Of a stretch of DNA of 64,000 bases, positions 33,766 through 46,439 are shown one piece after another. The notes under the pieces were generated by a model that searched no databases, was not told the DNA's origin, and was given only the letters and a program-made list of their open reading frames with translations. The position numbers and the translations under genes were made by a program. Source of the DNA: Morchella semilibera (taxonomy: Eukaryota; Ascomycota; Pezizomycetes; Pezizales; Morchellaceae). Every line of letters starts with the position of its first letter. Position 1 is the stretch's first letter. Location of the stretch: contig WBVU01000003.1 in NCBI GenBank assembly GCA_009192285.1, positions 961,973 through 1,025,972 on the forward strand, read 5' to 3'.

Positions 33766-36700
33766 TTAGTTTATTACCATCATGTGTTTTTATGTTAGTC
33801 TAGATGAAGGTTGTGTCTTTTTGTTGCTTTAGCAGTGGTGAATTTCGCCCCTTTGGTTGTGTCATGAGATATTTGATGAAACGGGAATTGGACTCTTTTG
33901 GGACGTGCTTGGTTTTGTTTTTTTCGGGGGGGGGGGGGGGGAGAGGGCGGGTGATAAGCACTTTTTTGTGATTTTTATTTTTGCTTCTGGCTGTTATCTT
34001 ATTTCTGCTCCTTCCGGATCTTGTGGGTGTTTGTTTTTTTTTTTTTTTTTTTTTTTGGTTGCGGTTGCGGTTGCGGTTTTTGTTTTATCGGATGCAAATG
34101 CTACTTCTATAGCTACAATTTTTTTTTTTTTTTTTGCTCATCTCTCTCGTCTCCTCACGACGTGTGTTTTTTCTGGTGTGTTCATTTTGCGACCCTATCC
34201 ACTGCAACCTATCAGATATATGCAGGGTTCCCTTTTGGAGGTATGGTACGGTATGGGGGTTGGTGACCGCCTTTTGCTTCAATTGCTGCATACAACAACA
34301 TAGATACCCCCCCTTCTCCCCCCACAGTCCAGTCCTTATTGCGGTATATCAGATTTACTTTTTTCTTCTTTACTTTTTCCTATCTCGGTACTACTTATTT
34401 GGTCCTGGGGCGGCGGGTATGTGCATTTTGCATTTCAATCTTTTGTTTTTTTGTTCCGGGCATTTAGTGGGGGGGGGGTATGGGGGGGGGGGGTTATCAA
34501 CATCAGTCATTCGTTTTTTGTGTAACTGTGTGGTTCTTGGCCCAGTTGTTGAACCTCCTCGGCCTCGGCCTCGGCCTCCCCTCACCCCAACCAACCACCA
34601 ACCTACCAACCTACCAACAGGTTGCCTTGATATCGTGTCCGCTATGAACCTGCGCCGTGCCGGAGAAAGGCGGGGGATTGAAGATCTTAAGAAAACAAGC
34701 TTAAGGGAGGAGTCTTAGTTTGTTTATGCATATCCCATTTTTTATTGTGCTGTTTAGTTTTCTTTTTTTAGCAGGCAGGCAGACAGCATCAAGGCGGGCA
34801 AGGCGGGCAAATGCGAGGCAAGCAGGCCAGCCTAGCCTAGGCAAGCAGGCGACCAAGCAAATGGCAAACAACCTCCCCACCCCAAACCCAAAACCCACAG
34901 AGTACCGATTGGCGAGAATATTGGCATACAAAAAAAAAAAAAAAAGGTTGTTAGCAGCAGCAGCAGCAGACAAACTCGACAATGAAGACTCCATAGGACA
35001 TACGTATATACCGGATTAGACCCGGTCCCGGTTTACCCGCCCATCGAATCGACATCGATCGAATCGACATCGAAACTCGCAATTTCCTGTCAGCCCTGTG
35101 GGGCACGTTCACCTTGCACACTTGCGTTTTTTTTTTGTGGGATTGTGGAATCGCGGATCAGAGGGGGGGTCAGGGTCGGGGTCGGGTTGGGCTCAACCAC
35201 GGTACTCTACCGGTTTGGTCTGGATGGGAAATGTATGGGTGGGTTGTGGGTGAAGGGTAGCTACCTACACCATACGACACACGGACAATGGACCCTTCGG
35301 TGTTTCAGCTTCTGCGCTGCGTACATACCCCGGGATTCCGTTCCCGGCGGCGGCGGCGGCGGTCTAACCTTCAAACCCTCTGGGTGGACTGTGCTATTTT
35401 GCGGGGAGGGGTTACTGCATAGGCTGTTTTCAGAGTGGAAGATGAAGAGCGGGGATACTGTATCGTAGCTTTGTGCTTGTTTTTTTTGCGTGTGTTTTCC
35501 CGTTTGAGTCTTTTTTTGTTTTCTGCCTGTACTTACTACCCCGCTGGTTTGTGCCTACCGGTTTATTTCTGTGGGTATAATTCCTTGCGTTCCTTTTTTG
35601 CGTACATATCTATCTCATGCTTCTTTTTCTTTTGACACGATATGACGACGGTGATGATGATGATCTTCGAGTTATGCTCACGAGACGCGGTGTTTTTTCT
35701 CTTTGGGTCTACCCTGTGCTCTGCGGGGTTTGGGAAATTGGGAAATTGTTTTTCTTTCTGATACTGCAACGAATATTGAATATCTGCACTCACACAAGGC
35801 TGAGGTATGGAGTTTGCAGTCGGGCATTTGTTTCCCGGAGTACCGCCTTCCTAGAGAAGACATCCTTTTTTGAAGCGGTCTTGTAGTAACACATTGTAAC
35901 AAAGGAATGTATCAAATAATTACTACCAAAGAACGTCGCGTCCCTACATTCTTCCTCGTGCACTTGAGATGGCGAGGGAAAGCCCGCGTGAAATGATTGG
36001 AGAGGCCATTTGAGATGCACCTACATATCTCCCTCAGCTCGATTGACTATGGTACATATGTAAGCTTCTTTTTTTTTTTATAGAACCCGTGAGCGAGTGA
36101 CATCATATTATCTGTAGAATTCTTCTCGAAGATTTCACAGCAGGGCAGAGGGAGATGATGACTTGGTACCGTATCTGGGGCTGGGGCATCTGCTGCTGCT
36201 GTTTCAGGTCTTGAAGAAGGGATTGTGGTAGATAGAGTATATGCCTCTTCCCTATTGCTTGTGGTAGTGAGGTACATATTCTCAAACGTCGACATCTGTA
36301 TGTAGAGGTACCTAGCTGCCGGACTTCCTTGGCAGTTGTTTTACTTGGCATTTCCTTACCAATGGACCCTAGTCCAGTCAGCATGTGTAACCAACGACAA
36401 CATCAGGTTCGCCAGACCTCCTCCCGTTTCGTTTGGCCGGCGATCGTGGGACGCAGTGAAAACGCAAGATGGTCGAAACAAACCCCCTCTTCATCTGCAG
36501 GTGGGTGATATAACCATGACACGCCGGCCAGCCTTCTTGCTCCTTCTCGCTTGCTCCTTGCCTGCTGCATGTCCAGCCAGTCGGGCCAAAAGATTATCTC
36601 CTATGCAGAAGACCAATTAATCGCTTAATTGTGCACATACGCCTTATGTGTATATTCTCCCAGGCGAACGAACCACTTGTTGGATTTACCGTTCATGTTT

Positions 36701-39305
36701 TTGTAGGTTGTGTAAGGTGGTGCATGCGTGGCAGTTGAATTTTTTTTTTCCATTTGACAGCCGCCACACTAGCTGACATGGCGCATCGGAATTGGATGGA
36801 TGGGATTGGGATAGTCTTTGTCTTGCTTCCTGTTTGTCAACCCATCACAATTTTCAGAGTTGAATTTGTATTTGATTTGATTTCCCTCCCCCCGTTCCAT
36901 AGCGCAGTGTGGAAACGCATGCGTGCGTGGTCCGGTTGAGAATCTCCAGCATAGGCCCAACGAACAAGTTTAGTTTTTACTCCCACACCATCCCTTCGGT
37001 GAATAGTTTTTTTTTGTACCCCCCCATCTTAGCTCAGCGTCCGCTACTCTTCTGCTACATGTACTAACTTAAGCTAGGCGGAGGAGGTACATAGACTCGT
37101 AGAGCAGAGGGTAGGGGTTCATCGTCGATCGGCGGCGCAAATTGTCGAATTCCGGGGAAAAAACCCTTGTCAGTATGTAAAATCTACATTTATCAGGTAG
37201 TTTGCAGGTCTCATTGTTTGTTCCTCGCGGGGGAATCGACAGGTTACAAAACGTGTTTTTCTTTTTATATTTCAGTTTGGGCTTTGATTCTCTCCTCGGA
37301 TCGAACAAACGTTTGACGTGGTCCCGGTTCCGGTTTTCGGGAAGTGAACGGCGTCCGGCGGGCTTGTCGTTGGTTGTGTCTTATGTAACTCAGGCCCGCT
37401 CCGCCCGCTGGGAACGATGTTTTTCCTAGTCTTTTGTTTTTCTGAGTAAGGGAGGGGTATTTTTTGTTGAGTGGTTGGGCTTGGTTTGGTTCCCAAGGCG
37501 CCTAGCTGGGCTGAATTTTTTTTATGATTCCTTTTCTCCTTAGTACCTGAGCGAGTGAGTGTGCATTTGCTAGGCATATTAGCTATGCATTTTCACAAGT
37601 ATCTACTTACTCCCTACATGTAGTGTAGCATGTGAGGAGTAGATGTCTGCCCCATGCATTGACCTCTCAACTACTTTCGGATGCAGGTTAGCACTCTACT
37701 ATTAACTAGGGTCGAGTGCATAGCCAACCCTTGTAACACTTACGTCCCATGATATGTAGAGTGGTACTCTACATACAGTACTGGACAGAAAAAACGGTAC
37801 AGCTTGTTCTTTCTGTTTTGAAGACCAGGACAGACGGGAATGATGCACACACCAAGTGTGTGTAACGGTACAATTACTCTACATAGAGTCATAGACCATG
37901 TAGAGCACCCTATTATAGCGATTCCGGGGTAATATCCGACTACATAAAGGACTCTACCTAGATCCATACTTTGCAGTTAAGAGCCTCCAAATTAGTATGT
38001 TTTTCTTTTTTTTTCATTTTCTCTCGGCATTAGTTGACATGGTGCAGCCATAAAAAAAAGAACTGGTGTATCCCATTGAGTATGCACCAGAGCCTCAAGG
38101 CGGAAAATTTGTCTTTTCACCAATGAGGTTTAAATGTAGAAGTAAACTTGGGATTCGCCGTGATTGGGGAGGCCTGACATAAGAGGTCGCCCCTCCATGC
38201 TGCATAGCACACCAGTAGTCTTACTGAGTGCAAATTAGGTGTTAATAAGAGATCAGCAGGGCGTCGAGTGATATATCGTGACTCACTTTCGTAACTCAGG
38301 CAATCAGTTGCAAACTGACCGCCCAGCAAAGATCTGCTCCACGAGCTGTCGTCTCCCCAGCCGGGGAATCTGTGCACTGATGCCATATACACTATTAAAC
38401 AGCACAGAGACCCGGGATGTCAACTAAACTAGCCGCCAGCAATATTACTCAGGCGTGAATAAAATAATTCACGTTCTGTAGACGTGTGCGAAACAAAACT
38501 CACATAGGTGTCCTCCAATCAATGTTTTATAGATAGAGATCACATGCCTATGGCCCCAGTCCTAACTTTGAACCTCATGAGTGGGGTGTTTTTTAGGGAC
38601 TGTTGCGTTATCGTGAGGGTTCTTTTGGTGCTTGGATATGCGCTGTTGGAGATCTGCTGCTGTCTGGGTACTCCCTGCATGAAAGCCGGATTAAAGCTTG
38701 GCCAAAGTATTGAATATCGATATCTGTAATCCGGCAGATAAGGAGGGATATTAGTGATATGTGGATAGACAGTGTCTCAAGAATCACTGCGTGATAGGAA
38801 GAAGCAACTAGCAAATGATTTAGGAGACCTTGACGATGAAGTAAAAATTTGAATGTCGATGACGTTGCCTAGGGTTGGCTGCAGCAACGGTGTTCTCTGC
38901 CAACTCTGACAGCCTCGCCGAGGAAATGCAGGTAACATCCCGGGAGATTTCTAGCCGCAAAAACCCCGGGATGAGTCAACTGCAATTGTATCTAAAAAGA
39001 AACCTATCACGTAATCTGTCAAGCCCTTGTCCCACGACTGAGGCAAGGTAGCACAAAGCGATGTTGTGAGTAAGCTTGTGCATATATTTGCTTTGAGTCT
39101 GGCAGATATTGATCTGACTCGCGGTTTATGCAAGGTACCGATCTTCAAATAACGTGGGTACAATGAGCACATGTATGTAGTTGAATTCCGAAGGCAAAAA
39201 ACATTTTCCTCATGCAATTACAGCCGTACATTGATATAACGCCCAAAAGGCTGAGTGATCGGCTTAGATAACGTACCAGGATCATTTTGCGCCCTGCCTG
39301 ATATA

Positions 39306-39430
39306 CTCGCTATCCACCATAAGAACCTGAAAATGCAGGTGCAAATATTTGTATGGCCAAGGTGATTCTCCGTACAAATTATCCCTGTCTTTGTCACTTG
39401 CGTTTTCAGGTTCTTATGGTGGATAGCGAG
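39306..39430. mobile_element. Tc1/mariner-type MITE, 125 bp
   Basis: Perfect terminal inverted repeats of 28 bp starting CTCGCTATCCACCATAAGAA, with looser complementarity beyond that. Both ends are flanked by TA (39304-39305 and 39431-39432), the target duplication of the Tc1/mariner superfamily. There is no ORF inside. The identical ends suggest fairly recent movement. Confidence 0.85.
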
Positions 39431-39611
39431 TAATATCGTGGTAGTCCCCGGTCCAGAATGTTTTTCTTTCTTTCCTGCAGTCTAAATAAGGCTAGGGGTT
39501 GAAAACTTCCTAGATTTCTTGTCCTACGAAAATTAGAAAACCGAAGGTGCCAGATCGAGGTCTTAATCAGGGTTAGAAATTAGTATCTACATGTACATAC
39601 ATATGTAAGTA

Positions 39612-39695
39612 GTTACAAAGAAACATTCTTTTATAAGCAGAGATATGCATGTGGTTGCAAAGAAACATTCTTTTATAAGCAGAGATATGCATGTA
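39612..39695. repeat. Tandem duplication of a 42-bp unit
   Basis: Copies 39612-39653 and 39654-39695 differ at two positions (GTTACAAAG/GTTGCAAAG and the last base). Each contains AAACATTCTTTTATAAGC and the palindrome ATGCAT. Confidence 0.85.
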
Positions 39696-41723
39696 GTCAT
39701 AGTCACACTACAGGGTGACTTACACTAAGAACCCACGCCTGCATTGGGGAGGGTAATCTACATTTAGATTCCAAAACAGGTTAATAATGCATTGATGCCG
39801 TTGGAAGGTGGGTTGATATACAAGAGCCCCGCCAGTAGAGTAAATGTAGGCTTTTTTTTGATGGAGAGGATAAGTTGCTACACTTTCAACTACTCGTAAA
39901 TTCATGATGTTTCCGGACCCGACCATTATTGCATGCCATACAAAAAGGTAGTCCTGGCAGGGTTTTCTGTGTATGAAATAGTCCGGAAACGCTATGAAAT
40001 TACGAATAGTATCGCTGACCGAGAAAGCGACACGTCGAACCAGAACCGAGTGATGCTCTGTGATTAAGAAATGCGTACATGTGTGGATACTTCGCGATCG
40101 GCAAACAGCACTATTGCAATTGGATAGCTAGGTTGAGCACTAACACAAAGAACCTTCCATTGTGATTTCAAAATTAAGGCGAGACTCGGAAATTTATTAT
40201 GAATAGGAAAAACTAACTGGTGAAAGCACAGCCAGGCTTGAGGTCAATTATGGTGGAAACCGGATCGACTCTATAGATACATGTATGCTTGATCAATCGA
40301 GCTGGGTTTATATTGGACCCTAGATCATGGACGATTACAAAAAGGTTCACCACCCACTTCTTATTTATCATATGATGGACAATATTGGGTATGAGATAAG
40401 ACAAGTAGAACTTTACTATATTATTTCTTTATTAAGGGCAGGGCTGGAGGACTAGGTCTGAACTGTAGTGCCAAATTAACTATATTAGGTAGGTTTCCTC
40501 AGAAGTGTAAACAAACAAAGGGATAATTCATGATGTTTTCGGATTTAAAAAGGCAGCCCGAGATTTTGAACTCACTATGAGTTTGATGTTGGAAAGTTCA
40601 TAGGTAAAATTAAAAATAAGAAAACTCGTAAAGGCCTTGAACAACTTGTCTCGTGCCTATCACTAGATCATATATAGACTAGCCTGCTAATGCGAGAGGC
40701 GAGCTATAGGTGAATATTAGAATACGTGTAATCAAGCGAGTTTACGTCTTGAGATTACGTATATTACATGTATATAAGTACATGTTCTCAAGTCACTTCC
40801 GCTCCTTGCACTTTCTGTTCTTTCCAGCTCCGATTACCCTTACCCTTATGAAGTGCAACTCACGTATCAATAACTTGCAGACGCGCGATGTGGCGTGTGT
40901 CTTGCGTGCAAGTCTATTAGCTTCAATAACCATAGGGTATTCTTAACTTCAAGAGATAGCACGTCAGATTGTTCCATTAGTATACCAATCAGGGTATTTT
41001 CGGATAGTAGGGAAAGTTTTGTTAACAGCCAGCGACAAACTTTCATACTGGAGCGTATTGCTACAAAAGTTGATTTCAGGCAACAACATCGGTTCGAACC
41101 CGAGGATCGAACGGGCTCGGCCATTTCACTTTCTGTCCGATTACATTCTTACCGGTACCTTACTGGGTAGGCGGACACTCAAAACCGACCCCCAGTTAAG
41201 TTTTTCTAGGGGCTATGGGGAAGTGGTTTTTTATTTATTTCGAAATCCCTTCTGTAGGGCTGTTGGGGGTAGGTAACAGTCAGTGGGTGAAGGATAGTTT
41301 GATGGTTGGTTCTGTGTCCGCCACTGTACGTATTTACTGGTCCATTCGCCAATCTCATGCTTGAGGCAAGAAGTATATTGCTCTAATTGATTGATATGAG
41401 TAGATGCAGCCGAGTAGCGGCTCCTCCTTACGGGGGCAATTAAAAACAATCTAGGGCTTTCACCAGCATTGCTTCTTTCAGGACTACGATACCTCCATGG
41501 GTTATAAACAGTGTCGAAGGTGTTATGCCTAGCCGGCCTATAGCTACTGATGGTGTGCAGCTACAGACCATAGCATAGGTCTCGCCTTTATCAAGGTCTA
41601 TGTTTCCAAATTTTCGAGGCTTCTCTAGCAATCGATTTGGGAAATGCGTCATGACAAAACCTGTGTGAGGTGTCCAGCCTATGTGCCGCATTAGAGAAGT
41701 ACGTGTGACTCTATGTTAGAGCC

Positions 41724-41807
41724 TGCGCAAATGGAGCCGGCTCCATTTTCCGGTAAGCTGATTGGTGCCGATCCCAAAGCCTGCCAATCAGATACTCCAT
41801 TTGCGCA
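41724..41807. mobile_element. 84-bp nested foldback element
   Basis: Outer arms TGCGCAAATGGAG (41724-41736) and CTCCATTTGCGCA (41795-41807) are perfect inverted repeats. An inner pair CTGATTGG (41758-41765) and CCAATCAG (41784-41791) nests inside, and the left arm carries the palindrome GGAGCCGGCTCC. I see no clear target duplication, so it may be a MITE core or a hairpin of another kind. Confidence 0.6.
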
Positions 41808-43018
41808 AATTCCCTATTTCTCGGAAGTCTGAGCGGAGGGTGTGCTGGTGCAAATTAAATTGGTTATCTAATTGGTGTATAAAACCTCACAGACTGATAG
41901 CTATATTGGATTGGTATCTGATTCTATTAACCGCCAGGAGTTTTTAGCATTTGACGATTTATAACCTGTTTGGGAACCTAGCAGGCTTGCCGAAAAACAT
42001 TGCACTCCTCCGTTAGAGGGTAGGATAGGGGGAATTTTGAAAGGGAATTCTAATTACTTATTGGGAACCTTCATTTTTATCGAGTTCACCGCGATGTTTT
42101 CTGGGCCCGCAAAACAGGCCGCCAGACTTAATGTTTTCTCAGAGCATCGATCAGGCCACCATAATTAAATCCGTATGACAGCCCCAAAAATGGGCCCCGA
42201 GCCACATTCAAACGGTTACACAGCAGAAATTTGAGCTAGTTAACTCACTTGTGGGTTTCGGGCCTTTCTTTCATATTACAAGGTACCGGCCGTGGGAGTT
42301 GCGGTTCTTGACCCCCTTCTTCCGCATCTGTTTTAGATATCTATGATCGGGAGGGCTATGGAAAGAATTATAGGGCGAGTCTTTGAAATTTGATAATCAT
42401 GGGCCGTCACTCGCGATTGGATTCCGATAATATCTGTGGGGGTGTGTTACGGTTATCTATGACCTGTCAAATTTGTTATTGGTAATCTCAAAGAAGTTTT
42501 ACGCCAATACCGCGGGTTCATGTTCGCGCCTAGCTTTTCAATATATTGCAGATTTATATCTATCACGTGGCTTATCTTGTCACGTGATTCTAGAAATTTA
42601 CGAGGCGCCCATACCTGGAGAAGAAAACTTGAATGAATTTCAGTCCTATATACATGTCTTACGCGTCTAACTACTAAAGACTATTAAATAACGATAAAGT
42701 TAATAACTCCGGCTACTGTAGGTACTTTAATCAACATCCCCGGGCGGGAGCCCCGCAGTTTTGGAGCAGCGTCTGGGGGGAAAACACACGATTCGAAATC
42801 CTTTTTGGAATAACGGAGTAGAAGTCCGATTCCCCTTCTTTTCACACGTCCCCGCTTTGCTGTTAACTTTCATCTTCCCGAATCGAGAAATAAATTCGCG
42901 CAAATAGGCCACAGGCCCCAGGCCGCTACGGTTAGCATGGCTCTGGGGGTGTTCGAATTCGCGGCGGTGGCTATTTCTTTTGTGTGCACAGATAAGCCAA
43001 TGTTCCCAAAAAGGTCAA

Positions 43019-43732
43019 TTATTGACCGTTTATACAGGGCGAAAGCATACACTGATCGTCATCTCTCGCTTCCCACACAGCCCCCGCATCCAACAGAATC
43101 TTCTCAATTTCTGGGAACCCGCGGCTGGAAGCTACCTGATATAACGTTGTCATTGAGCAATCGGTCGTATTAATGTCGGCCCCTCTATCCAATAACACCC
43201 TAACTGCTTCTACATGCCCACCCTTGACCGCAAAAAATAACGCTGTTGCACCCGACCGGTCCTTGAGCTCTAGGTCCGCGCCGCCGTCAAGAAGAGCCTG
43301 AACCACAGCCACATTTCCACGTTTAGCTGCAAGATGCAGCGCCGTCGACGCGTACTGCTGTGGCTTGTGCTGCGCGTTGTTAACGTCAGCGCCCTCGGCA
43401 ATAAGTAGCTTTACAAGCTCTAATTGCCCACACTCCGAGGCGAGATGTAGGACGGTGCGCTGCTGATAGAGCTCCTTTCGTGGCCAATCATGGCGGTTGC
43501 CGACATAGGCGAGGGAGGCGCCGTTGGCAAGGAGGCGCCGGAGAAGAGGTGCGCGGCCCTTGTGCGCGGCCCAGAGAAGGAGGGGGTCTTTGCGAGCGAG
43601 CATTAGACGGGTGAGGATGGGGGTTAGGAGGGAGTATAGACGGTGGTTTAGCTGGAAGTTTATTAGATCGCGTGTGGAGAGGTTGGAGGCAATAATGAGA
43701 AGAATCTCATTGGCGAGGGAGAGGAGAGACAT
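43019..43732 (-). CDS. F-box and ankyrin-repeat protein (237 aa)
   Basis: Single exon. Residues 1-40 form an F-box-like helix bundle (LANEILLIIASNLSTRDLI). Five ankyrin repeats follow at about 48-90, 92-127, 128-160, 161-193 and 194-226, the third and fourth being canonical (TALHLAAKRGNVAVVQALLD, then GADINTTDCS). Family knowledge: F-box proteins link substrates to SCF ubiquitin ligases through Skp1, and ankyrin repeats serve as the substrate-binding part. F-box/ankyrin genes are expanded in many filamentous fungi. The protein is short but looks intact, with the ATG directly before the F-box. Ankyrin-like relics nearby (46.1-46.4 kb and perhaps 54.1-54.5 kb) suggest a once larger local family. 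Confidence 0.85.
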   Translation of the reverse strand: MSLLSLANEILLIIASNLSTRDLINFQLNHRLYSLLTPILTRLMLARKDPLLLWAAHKGRAPLLRRLLANGASLAYVGNRHDWPRKELYQQRTVLHLASECGQLELVKLLIAEGADVNNAQHKPQQYASTALHLAAKRGNVAVVQALLDGGADLELKDRSGATALFFAVKGGHVEAVRVLLDRGADINTTDCSMTTLYQVASSRGFPEIEKILLDAGAVWEARDDDQCMLSPCINGQ

Positions 43733-46058
43733 TGTGATTTTTTTTTTTTGGAAACTTGTGGAGATCTGATAGTAAGGCGGAGCGTGATCTTTTTTTGTGG
43801 AGGTGCTGATGTTAATTGAGTACAGGCTTGGAGTAGGGCCGAGGAAGAAAAAAAGTTGTGTGGGGGGACGAGAGAGAGAGAAAGAGGAAGGAGGAGAAGG
43901 AGGAGAAGGAAGAGGAGGGAGGAGTAGGAGGAGAAGAGGTTGTTTGCGAAATGAGGAGGCTGACTATCTTGGGCGATAACAGGCGCAATGGGGGGGTTGT
44001 TACCTTGGCGGAAGTTGTGTCACACGACACATTCATGAATCGTCACTCGGGTTCCGAGTAGGAGGGTTACGTAAACCTTCATTTCCCCGATATCCTGCAG
44101 GGGAGGGTTGTGGTTGGTGCATTGCTGTTGGGTGGGGTTTTGCTTCGGAAATGGTGGTTGGCGTTTTTGGGTCAGGAGATACTGATAAGTGTGTGGTCCA
44201 CTAGAAATCCCGAGAGAGAGAGGATCAGATTGTTTGATTAGGATCGGTCCAGAAGGCCTACACAGTTCAAGAAATTATTATCGCGCGGCTCTTCGGATCC
44301 AAACGAAGTGTTGGAAAGGCCAATACAAACGGTTGTTTATATAACATTGTAAATATGTTACTAAAAATAGGTTATGAGGATCGGGTGTTCGTTTGCAATT
44401 GGGGCCTACAGGCCCCTGTTTTTATGTTACAAACCGATCATTGACATCTATTTAACTCGCTGTGAAATCATTGACATGCCTGACCTAATAGCTAGCGTTA
44501 TTTTACGTAATTATGAAAATGCCGCTTTTGAGGGGTGGGAATGTATGGTATGGTGCAGTGACCTCCGAAACATTTACCTCCTGTCTATATTAGGGCTTGG
44601 TATTTCGGCATGCTGTTTCTCTTACAAGGTTGATTTCAAGAGAGAGAGCAGGGGTAGCTGAGATAATTTTTGGGGAGCCGTTCGACCTGCTTTGCTCTGT
44701 TTACAGGGCCTTCTGGCTGGTATATGTGTAGCTTTAAGATGTACTTGACACGGTGAAGCTACAGTGAAAGTACCTATAGCCTAAAGAGGGCGCCATTGCT
44801 TGTTCTTTTTCACCTAGTGCTGCAGTCCCTGTCTACGTTAGGTAGGGGCGTGACAATTGTCTTAGCGGATCATCTTGCAGGGTAAACGGGCGTATTCGGG
44901 GTGTGCATAGATATCTAGATGAGCGGGCTACACTGGACACGGCGATTGGTAGCCTGAGCTTTATCTCCCTTTAGCAAGAGTTTATCGTGGAAAAAAGGTT
45001 TAAAGGTCAATCGGGCCGTACGCTGTAGGAGACGTACGCTCTTATTATCAGCGCCCCTTCTGATATCGATGGGTACATGTATTCACCACCACTACCCGCT
45101 GGTCGCATTGACAGATCTTAAACGACAAAAATGCTAAGGCGCGCGCCGACGTGAAACTATACTTTGTCTTTTGCGGGGGGTTCCTAGGGGTGCGAAAGGC
45201 GCAAGCTTTGACATATAATGGCGGGAGCTTATATTGTTGCGGGGACTAGCTGGTGGTGGCACGGCGGCGATTCGGTCAGATCAGCCTATCTCGCCCAGGT
45301 GTGTGGCAATTGCCGCTTTAGTAGGTCTGGTTGGGGTTTGGTTTGCCGGAGATGTGGGGGCGTAGGCCTTTATGTCTAAAACCTGTAGATAGAAAATAAG
45401 GGGGGAGTGGTGGAGATAGGGAGGCGGCTGCCGGGTCGTGGTGTATATGTATTGTACACTATCTTGGCCTATAAGGTTTATCTTCCTTTAATTGTTTCCC
45501 CAATCCCTGCGGTTCGTGAACGTCTCAGCTCATTTGGTTACTGACTGAGCTGGTCAATATAACTAGTTTACGGGGATGGTGGTAATTAAGGAAACCGGTA
45601 TGATATTCTGGTTCGAGGGATATTAGGAGGTAGAGGCTGGCTGATCAAACGAGGAACGAAGCCTTCAATAATTCTTGAATCGGAGTTTTTCACAGGCTGT
45701 GTGGGTTGTTCGGCGGGAAACGACATACGTGATAGAGGAAGGAGAAGCGGAGAAAGGCCCAGGGTTGATGAGGTGCTAGTCCTCTTTTTTTGTTTTAAAC
45801 ACCCGGAGCTCTTGAAAACGGGTCCTATGTATATAGCTCCCAAAGCTAGTCAAGCCTGCCGTCTATCAAAAAAAAAATCGTCAAAAGAATCCCAGTATCG
45901 GTCAAAGTTGCTACTCACCATCTTCCCTCACGATGGGTAGAGGTACTTCCTCGCATTTCCTAGCTCGCCGGGTTCCCGCCACTGTCTAGGCGCCTTCACC
46001 AATCCCTTGACTCTGCCCCCTTAGCCCGGGGGGGGGGGGCACACTCCTTCTCTTGACT
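43733..46058. other. Intergenic region
   Basis: Starts with a GA-rich stretch (43866-43945) in the promoter region of the F-box/ankyrin gene. TACATGTA at 45074-45081 and G12 at 46028-46039. No ORF with recognisable features. Confidence 0.4.
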
Positions 46059-46434
46059 GCTAGCCGTGGCCGCCTCGCTCTTATAGCATGCCTCATCACC
46101 GCCGGAGCCGACCTCAACCACCGTTCCGCAGCCCATTGGTCTTCGAAGGCTCGCCGTCGAAAGCGGTGAGATGAATATCACCCTTCTGCTCAACGGGATG
46201 TGCATAACCTAAGATCAACGCCCTCTTCCGCGAGGTTTCATAGTCCGTAAGGCAGTCGACGTGTAGAGTTATGGACTCCTGGATGAGCATGGAGTCTTGC
46301 TAGACGATCCGGCGGCGTCAGCGGGTACGGGTGGTTGCCGGTGGAAAGAGTCCACGTTGTATACTGTTGCCCAGATCAATAATCCGGCAGTGGTGGGGCT
46401 GTTGCTGCATTATGGGGCGGGTATTTGCAAGGCG
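46059..46434 (+). pseudogene. Ankyrin-repeat gene relic
   Basis: Three ankyrin-like segments follow each other in different frames: RGRLALIACLITAGADLNHR (from 46059, stopped at about 46169), LRRLAVESGEMNITLLLNG (from 46141), and STLYTVAQINNPAVVGLLLH followed by YGAG (within 46297-46434). Each carries the ankyrin helix-turn-helix spacing and two keep a GAD/GAG turn. Stops and frame changes rule out a working gene. Confidence 0.55.
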
Positions 46435-46439
46435 CTAGA

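Larger units (their letters stand above)
33769..43018. other. About 9 kb without a firm gene
   Basis: The first part is the 3' flank of the J-protein gene with T and G homopolymers (G16 at 33926-33941, T23 at 34034-34056). From about 37 kb there are palindromic GTAGAGT..ACTCTAC motifs (37756-37776, 37874-37890), several TACATGTA copies, a mariner-type MITE, a 42-bp tandem duplication and an 84-bp foldback element. An 83-codon minus-strand ORF at 41440-41691 looks slightly protein-like but has no recognisable domain, so it is not called. Confidence 0.4.

Noticed and set aside
36517-36621. Short ORF with signal-peptide-like MTRRPAFLLLLACSLPAACP
   Set aside because: Only about 34 residues, no mature domain and no promoter or splice support.
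41085-41125. B-box-like GGTTCGAACCC, possible tRNA
   Set aside because: No A box at the right distance on either strand and no cloverleaf pairing.
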